A stretch of DNA of 64,000 nucleotides from Nocardioides currus (GTDB lineage Bacteria; Actinomycetota; Actinomycetes; Propionibacteriales; Nocardioidaceae). The stretch lies in NCBI RefSeq assembly GCF_003057875.1, contig NZ_PYXZ01000005.1:32689-96688 (forward strand). The letters run 5' to 3'. Positions within the stretch are counted from its first letter, which is position 1, and each line of letters starts with the position of its first letter. A model generated the notes under the pieces. The model made no database searches. It saw only the letters and a list, made by a program, of their open reading frames with translations, and had not been told where the DNA came from. The position numbers and the translations under genes were made by a program. Of this stretch, positions 59,586-64,000 are shown one piece after another.

Positions 59586-60107
59586 GTGCCCCGCACCGTC
59601 ATCGCCCCGATCGTCGACGCCGCCCAGCGTGAGGCCGCCGCCGAGGTCTGGGCAGCGGCACGGCGGGCGGGCGGTCGCGCCCCCACGCCCGGGCGGCAGG
59701 AGCGGGTCGCCGACAAGCTCCGCTCGAGCGAGGTCGCGCTGCTGGCGACGTACGGCGACAAGCCGGCCGGGATGATCGTCGCCGAGCCCTTCCTCGACGA
59801 CGGCGCGCCGGACCCCACCTGCGGCCACATCTCGATGGTCTTCGTCGACCCGGGCTACTGGGGCAGCGGCATCGGCGGGGCGCTGGTCCGCGCCGTGCAG
59901 GCACCGCCCGCGGGCCGGGACTGGACGCGGCTCAGCGTGTGGACCCGCACCGACAACCGGCGCGCCCTACGCCTCTACGACTCGTGCGGCTTCGTCGACA
60001 CCGGCGAGCGGACCTCGCTGCACGAGGGCGACCAGATCAGCCGGTGGGAGTGGACCGCAGCATCTCCGCGACCAGGAACGCCAGCTCCAGGGACTGCACC
60101 CGGTTGA
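59586..60107 (+). CDS. GNAT family N-acetyltransferase
   Basis: The 173-residue protein is a single GNAT domain: MVFVDPGYWGSGIGGALVRAV is the acetyl-CoA loop, and RTDNRRALRLYDSCGFVDTG is the C-terminal GNAT block, each split by a residue or two. The acceptor is unknown. The GTG at 59586 lies 7 bp after the zinc-ribbon gene. The last ~24 codons run into the end of aroG on the opposite strand, giving a 71-bp tail-to-tail overlap and a Pro/Gly-rich tail of doubtful function. Confidence 0.85.
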   Translation: MPRTVIAPIVDAAQREAAAEVWAAARRAGGRAPTPGRQERVADKLRSSEVALLATYGDKPAGMIVAEPFLDDGAPDPTCGHISMVFVDPGYWGSGIGGALVRAVQAPPAGRDWTRLSVWTRTDNRRALRLYDSCGFVDTGERTSLHEGDQISRWEWTAASPRPGTPAPGTAPG

Positions 60108-61392
60108 GCCGCGGGTCGACCACCGACTCGTAGCGGTGGGCGAGGCCGTGCTCGTCGATCTCCTCGCCGCCGCCGACGATCTCGGTGACGTCGTCGCCGG
60201 TCATCTCGACCATCATCCCGCCGGGCACGGTGCCGAGCGCGCGGTGCACGTCGAAGAAGCCCTGGATCTCGTCGAGCACGTCGTCGAAGCGGCGGGTCTT
60301 GTAGCCGGTCGAGGCCTCGAACGTGTTGCCGTGCATCGGGTCGCTGACCCACGCGACCTGCACGCCCTCGGCGGTGACCTTCTCGACCAGCGGCGGCAGC
60401 CCGTCGCGGACCTTCTGCGCGCCGAAGCGGGTGATGAAGGTGAGCCGGCCCGGCTCGTTGGCGGGGTTGAGCCTCGCGGCGAGGGCGAGCGCGTCGTCCG
60501 CGGTCGCCGTCGGGCCGAGCTTGCAGCCGATCGGGTTGCGGATGCTGCGGAAGTACTCCACGTGCGCGCCGTCGAGCTGGCGGGTGCGCTCGCCGATCCA
60601 CACCATGTGCGCCGAGACGTTGTAGGGCAGCTGCGTCCGCGAGTCGATGCGCGTCATCGCGTGCTCGTAGTCGAGCAGCAGCGCCTCGTGCGAGGAGTGG
60701 AAGTCGACCCGGTGGAACTCGTCCGGGTCGGCGCCGATCGCCTTCATGAAGGTCAGCGCCCGCTCGATCTCGCCGGCCATCAGCTCGTAGCGCTGGGCGT
60801 ACGGCGACTCGCGGACGAAGTCGTTGTTCCACGTGTGCACCTGGCGCAGGTCGGCGTAGCCGCCGGTCACGAAGGCGCGCACGAGGTTGAGGGTCGCCGC
60901 CGACGCGTTGTAGACGTCGACCAGCCGTTGCGGGTCCGGGATGCGCGACTCGGGGGTGAACTCGATCCCGTTGACCGCGTCGCCGCGGTAGGCGGGCAGG
61001 GTGACCGGACCGTCGGGGGTCTCGCGAGTCTCGGTGTCGGACGAGCGGGGCTTGGCGTACTGCCCGGCCAGCCGACCCAGCTTCACGACCGGCACCGACG
61101 CGGCGTAGGTCAGCACCACCGACATCTGGAGCAGCACGCGCAGCTTGTTGCGGACGTTGTCGGCCGTCACCTCGGCGAAGGTCTCGGCGCAGTCGCCGCC
61201 CGCGAGCAGGAACGCCTCGCCGCGGCTGACGGCCGCGATCTTGTCCTTCAGCTCGTCGCACTCCCCGGCAAAGACCAGCGGCGGCGACTGACGGAGCTTC
61301 GCCACGGCGGCGTCGACGGCACCCCGGTCGGGGTAGGTCGGCTGCTGGGCGGGGTGCAGGGCCTGAAGCTGTTCGAGGGACGGAATGCTCAC
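60037..61392 (-). CDS. aroG: class II DAHP synthase (AroG)
   Basis: This enzyme makes 3-deoxy-D-arabino-heptulosonate 7-phosphate, the first step of aromatic amino acid synthesis. The 451-residue class II (plant/actinobacterial) form has AFLLAGGDCAETFAEVTADN with the metal-binding Cys, SSDTETRETPDGPVTLPAYRGD, DFHSSHEALLLDYEHAMTR, NPIGCKLGPTA, and WVSDPMHGNTFEASTGYKTR. In mycobacteria this enzyme complexes with chorismate mutase. Here a chorismate mutase domain is found fused to a GNAT at 13711–14418. The GTG at 61392 is leaderless. Confidence 0.97.
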   Translation of the reverse strand: MSIPSLEQLQALHPAQQPTYPDRGAVDAAVAKLRQSPPLVFAGECDELKDKIAAVSRGEAFLLAGGDCAETFAEVTADNVRNKLRVLLQMSVVLTYAASVPVVKLGRLAGQYAKPRSSDTETRETPDGPVTLPAYRGDAVNGIEFTPESRIPDPQRLVDVYNASAATLNLVRAFVTGGYADLRQVHTWNNDFVRESPYAQRYELMAGEIERALTFMKAIGADPDEFHRVDFHSSHEALLLDYEHAMTRIDSRTQLPYNVSAHMVWIGERTRQLDGAHVEYFRSIRNPIGCKLGPTATADDALALAARLNPANEPGRLTFITRFGAQKVRDGLPPLVEKVTAEGVQVAWVSDPMHGNTFEASTGYKTRRFDDVLDEIQGFFDVHRALGTVPGGMMVEMTGDDVTEIVGGGEEIDEHGLAHRYESVVDPRLNRVQSLELAFLVAEMLRSTPTG

Positions 61393-61404
61393 TGCCCAAG
61401 AGTA
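61393..61404 (-). promoter_or_regulatory. leaderless −10 (TACTCT) of aroG
   Basis: TACTCT, then TGGGCA (6 nt), then the GTG at 61392. The absence of a leader argues against attenuation. Confidence 0.6.
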
Positions 61405-61419
61405 CGGCGCTGGGCCCCC

Positions 61420-63282
61420 CTAGCCCGCTTCCCGACCGGCCAGCGGGATCTCGACGATCGCCAGCTCGCCGTCGCGGTCGAAGCTGACGGTGCCCGTTGC
61501 CACGTCGTCGCCGAGCACCGGCTCGCCGGCGGGCGCGCCCACCACGAGTGGGCCGCCGGCGAGCGCCTCGGGCACCCGGTAGGTCCGGTCGTCGAGGGTG
61601 GCGTGGAGGAGGTGGCGCTGGACCCCCGTCACGGCGATCAGCCGGTCCACCACCGAGCGGGGATCGGGCGTGAAGCGCACGACGACGAGGGTTCCCGCCG
61701 CTGCGGGGACCTCCACCTCCTCGCCGGCACGCACGCGCCGCGTCGAGGTGACCCGCTCCGCGCCACAGCGGTCCGGCGTCCGCGCCAGGACGGTCCAGTC
61801 GCCGGACGCGACGACCTCGTCGAAGTTGCACACCAGCGCCAGTGTGTAGGCCGGGGTGTCCCACAGCGGGTTGGCCTCGCCGTAGGACGCCTGCTCCCGG
61901 AGCACCCGGTGCTCGGGATCCTCCAGCAGGGCGTCGGCGTTCGCCTCGTCGAGGCGAGGGGTGTACGCCGCGTAGGACTGGAAGACGGGCAGAGGGTCCC
62001 AGTCGAGGTCATGGGCCCACGCCGCGGAGATCTCCCACGGGTCGATCGACACGGGGTGCCCGCGCAACGCCCCCACGACCTCCGGACCCATCGCCAGCTG
62101 GTCGACCACCTCGGCGCGCACCTCGTCGAGCCGGCGCGCGTGCTCGTCGGGCAGCGCGTCCAGCGGCCACGCCTCGATCGACAGGTCGCGCGTCGGGATG
62201 AGGGAGAGGTTCACCATCATGAGCAGGGCGGTGACGACCGAGACCGGGATCACGAGCACGCGCACCACGCGCGGCAGCGACGCGCCGAGGGCGACCACGA
62301 GCACGAGGAGGACGGCGGTGTAGCCGGGCAGGATGTGAGGTCCGTCCGGCCGGGTCAGCGCCGACTTCGTCGCGAACAGCAGCACCCCGAGGGCGGCGAG
62401 GCGCGCCACCGGTGGCAGCCCGCGAGCGGCCAGGACCGCGACGGTCGCGACAACCGCGCCGACCATCAGCACCCAGACGATCCAGCTCGACGAGACGAAC
62501 GCCATCGCCTCGCTGTAGCCGTCGACGATGTCGACGGCCATCGACAGCCAGCCGGGCAGGTCCCGCAGGGACTGCCCCGCCGCCATCCACAGCAGGCCGC
62601 TGGACGCGACGAAGGCCGCGGCGCTCACCAGCCAGGTCCGCGGGCTCCGGGTCGAGAGCGACAGCAGGCCGACGACCGCGACGGCGAGGACGCCGTCGGA
62701 GAACTTCACCTGGACGCCGAGGGCGGCCAGCGCCGCCGTGGCGACCAGCAGCCAGGGGGCAGGCGGGCGCCGGGCAGACAGGTGTGACAGGGCGACGGCG
62801 GCCAGGGCGAGGGCGAGGATCCATCCCGCCTGGCTGCAGTTGCCGATGAGGAGCGTCACGACGGCGGCGATCGTCAGTGACCAGGACCGGCCCCGGAGGC
62901 AGCCGTGCACGCCGAGGAAGAGCAGCGCGACGGCGCCGGCCCGGAACGCGCCCGCGAGCCACAGGTCGGACAGGTCGATGCCGGTCGGCGCGGTCAGGAA
63001 GCCCCACGGGCCGTAGGTGAAGACCTGGTCGGCGCCGAAGGTGAGATGGTCGTCCCGCAGCAGCTGCAGACCGACCATCCAGGCGTTGTCCGGATGGCGC
63101 TGCGGCCACAGGGCGGGCAGCGGTCGCCCCGCCTGCTCGAGCACCGCGACGAGCAGGGCCGCGAGCAGCAGGACCGCGCGCGACGATCCCGTCCGGACAG
63201 CCACCGCGGGCTCTGCGGGCTCTGCGCTGTCCATGTCGGGGTCGTCGACGGCACGCATGACGACACGCTCTCCGACACCCAC
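61420..63282 (-). CDS. large polytopic membrane protein of unknown function
   Basis: The 620-residue protein has about ten to twelve membrane helices between residues 33 and 365, then an extracytoplasmic domain of ~250 residues (from SLIPTRDLSIEAWPLDALPD). Early external motifs (WPQRHPDNAWMVGLQLLRDD, TYGPWGFLTAPTG) and the topology recall GT-C glycosyltransferase-like or polysaccharide-associated proteins. I see no definite catalytic signature and leave it unnamed. The start is GTG 63282, 8 nt after TACCCT. ATG 63258 is the alternative. It is transcribed towards aroG with a 27-bp gap. Confidence 0.7.
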   Translation of the reverse strand: MGVGERVVMRAVDDPDMDSAEPAEPAVAVRTGSSRAVLLLAALLVAVLEQAGRPLPALWPQRHPDNAWMVGLQLLRDDHLTFGADQVFTYGPWGFLTAPTGIDLSDLWLAGAFRAGAVALLFLGVHGCLRGRSWSLTIAAVVTLLIGNCSQAGWILALALAAVALSHLSARRPPAPWLLVATAALAALGVQVKFSDGVLAVAVVGLLSLSTRSPRTWLVSAAAFVASSGLLWMAAGQSLRDLPGWLSMAVDIVDGYSEAMAFVSSSWIVWVLMVGAVVATVAVLAARGLPPVARLAALGVLLFATKSALTRPDGPHILPGYTAVLLVLVVALGASLPRVVRVLVIPVSVVTALLMMVNLSLIPTRDLSIEAWPLDALPDEHARRLDEVRAEVVDQLAMGPEVVGALRGHPVSIDPWEISAAWAHDLDWDPLPVFQSYAAYTPRLDEANADALLEDPEHRVLREQASYGEANPLWDTPAYTLALVCNFDEVVASGDWTVLARTPDRCGAERVTSTRRVRAGEEVEVPAAAGTLVVVRFTPDPRSVVDRLIAVTGVQRHLLHATLDDRTYRVPEALAGGPLVVGAPAGEPVLGDDVATGTVSFDRDGELAIVEIPLAGREAG

Positions 63283-63330
63283 GGGGAGTCAGGGTAGGCG
63301 AGGGAACCGCGGCAGCGCGGCCTTTCGGGG

Positions 63331-64000
63331 CTACTCCCCCAGGTGCTCGATGTCGCGGAAGCCGGTCTTCTTGGCGCGCACCCCGCGGTTGGTGAACCAC
63401 GTCAGCGCCCAGAGCACGACGCCGATGGCCAGCAGGCCGGCGGCGATCTTGTACTGGATCATGTCGGCCTCGAGGCGGGCCCACGGACCGAGCAGGTAGG
63501 CACAGAACAGGGCGCCCAGCACCGGGAGCACGGTCGGCGCACGGAACCCGCCGTCCGGCGTCGCGTCGCGGCGCAGGACCAGGCAGGCGATGTTGACGAT
63601 CGTGAACACCGCGAGGAGGAGCAGCGCGGTCGTGCCGGACAGAGCGCTGACGACCGAGGAGTCGGACTTGAGGCTGACGACCGAGATCAGGCCGAGGGCG
63701 AGGAGCGTGGTGAAGAGGATCGCGGTCCAGGGCGAGCGGCGCCCGGGCAGCACCTGGCCGAGGCTGCGCGGCAGCACGTCCTGCTGCGCCATGCCGTAGA
63801 TCAGGCGGCTGGCCATCAACATGTTGATCAGGGCGGTGTTGGCGACCGCGAAGACGGTCAGGAACGGGAAGAGCTTGTCGATCGGGATGTCGGGGGCGCC
63901 GGTCTTGACGACGTCGAGCAGGATGCCGGCCTCCGCGTTGGTCGGCTCGGCGATCTGGCCGGCCGGGATGACGGCGACCACCGAGAGGGCCACCAGCATG
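63331..64000 (-). CDS. APC-type amino acid permease, N-terminus beyond window edge
   Basis: The reading frame runs from the right edge to the stop at 63331, giving about 223 C-terminal residues with six membrane helices. FPFLTVFAVANTALINMLMASRLIYGMAQQDVLPRSLG is typical of the APC superfamily (region of helices 8–9), followed by GRRSPWTAILFTTLLALGL. Substrate is unknown, with amino acids most likely. The true start is outside the window. The methionine near 63999 is internal. Confidence 0.85.
   Translation of the reverse strand, partial: MLVALSVVAVIPAGQIAEPTNAEAGILLDVVKTGAPDIPIDKLFPFLTVFAVANTALINMLMASRLIYGMAQQDVLPRSLGQVLPGRRSPWTAILFTTLLALGLISVVSLKSDSSVVSALSGTTALLLLAVFTIVNIACLVLRRDATPDGGFRAPTVLPVLGALFCAYLLGPWARLEADMIQYKIAAGLLAIGVVLWALTWFTNRGVRAKKTGFRDIEHLGE

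Noticed and set aside
60136..62787. 883-codon open frame on the plus strand opposite aroG and the membrane protein
   Set aside because: It is antisense to a clear AroG and a polytopic membrane protein, with no domain.
1..64000. tRNA, rRNA or IS elements
   Set aside because: No cloverleaf with a CCA-adjacent acceptor stem, no rRNA signature and no transposase ORF or terminal repeats were recognised on either strand.

Overview
The window is a stretch of a high-GC (roughly 70 %) Gram-positive chromosome. The gene content and order (hisDCBH, dnaE1, lspA–rluD, wag31, yggT, sepF, the complete dcw cluster from ftsZ to mraZ, and a metF–idsA2–Rv2175c–pknL–aroG block) are those of an actinobacterium. 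The overall style fits the Propionibacteriales, most likely a Nocardioides-like organism. That assignment is an inference from protein style and synteny, not from a marker gene. No rRNA, tRNA, IS element, phage or CRISPR array was seen, and no gene looks broken.

Layout, left to right. 1–4.9 kb: a cut-off secreted protein, a hemerythrin-type protein and a leftward hisD-hisC-hisB-hisH operon with overlapping stop/start codons. 5–14.4 kb: a Lon-substrate-binding-domain protein, a YbaK-type deacylase, DUF3352 and small membrane proteins, the replicative polymerase dnaE1, a DUF2332 protein, a P-loop kinase, and an acetyltransferase fused to a chorismate mutase domain. 14.4–17 kb: rluA-family pseudouridine synthase, lspA and a DksA/TraR protein with a long histone-like Lys/Ala/Pro tail. 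17.2–36.2 kb: the cell-division and cell-wall cluster, all leftward (wag31, yggT, sepF, yggS, yfiH, ftsZ, ftsQ, murC, murG, ftsW, murD, mraY, murF, murE, ftsI, an FtsL-like gene, rsmH, a 50-residue membrane ORF, mraZ). It is headed by a promoter with four 10-bp-spaced MraZ-box repeats. 36.6–41.2 kb: a rightward moxR–DUF58–transglutaminase operon whose upstream region carries a second cluster of MraZ-box-like repeats.

41.3–48.4 kb holds DUF3040, dinB, a methyltransferase, and a DUF6504–HEPN–dnaE2 operon preceded by a clear LexA/SOS box, so this part is a DNA-damage mutagenesis locus. 48.4–51.3 kb carries small membrane proteins, a second YbaK-type protein and a phytoene-desaturase-like oxidoreductase. 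A 250-bp intergenic array of a 43-bp unit in both orientations follows. 51.6–64 kb resembles the mycobacterial Rv2172c–Rv2178c region (metF, idsA2, Rv2175c, pknL, aroG), but with a barnase-type ribonuclease and barstar inserted between idsA2 and the Rv2175c homologue, and with an EamA transporter, a zinc-ribbon protein and a GNAT protein between pknL and aroG. The window ends in a large membrane protein and a truncated APC permease.

A striking regulatory habit is leaderless transcription: at least fifteen genes have a TANNNT hexamer exactly 6–7 nt before the start codon and no Shine–Dalgarno sequence. This decides several starts, for example hisD at 4892 and murE at 31943. Within operons, ATGA/GTGA overlaps dominate. 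hisH appears to require a CTG start.
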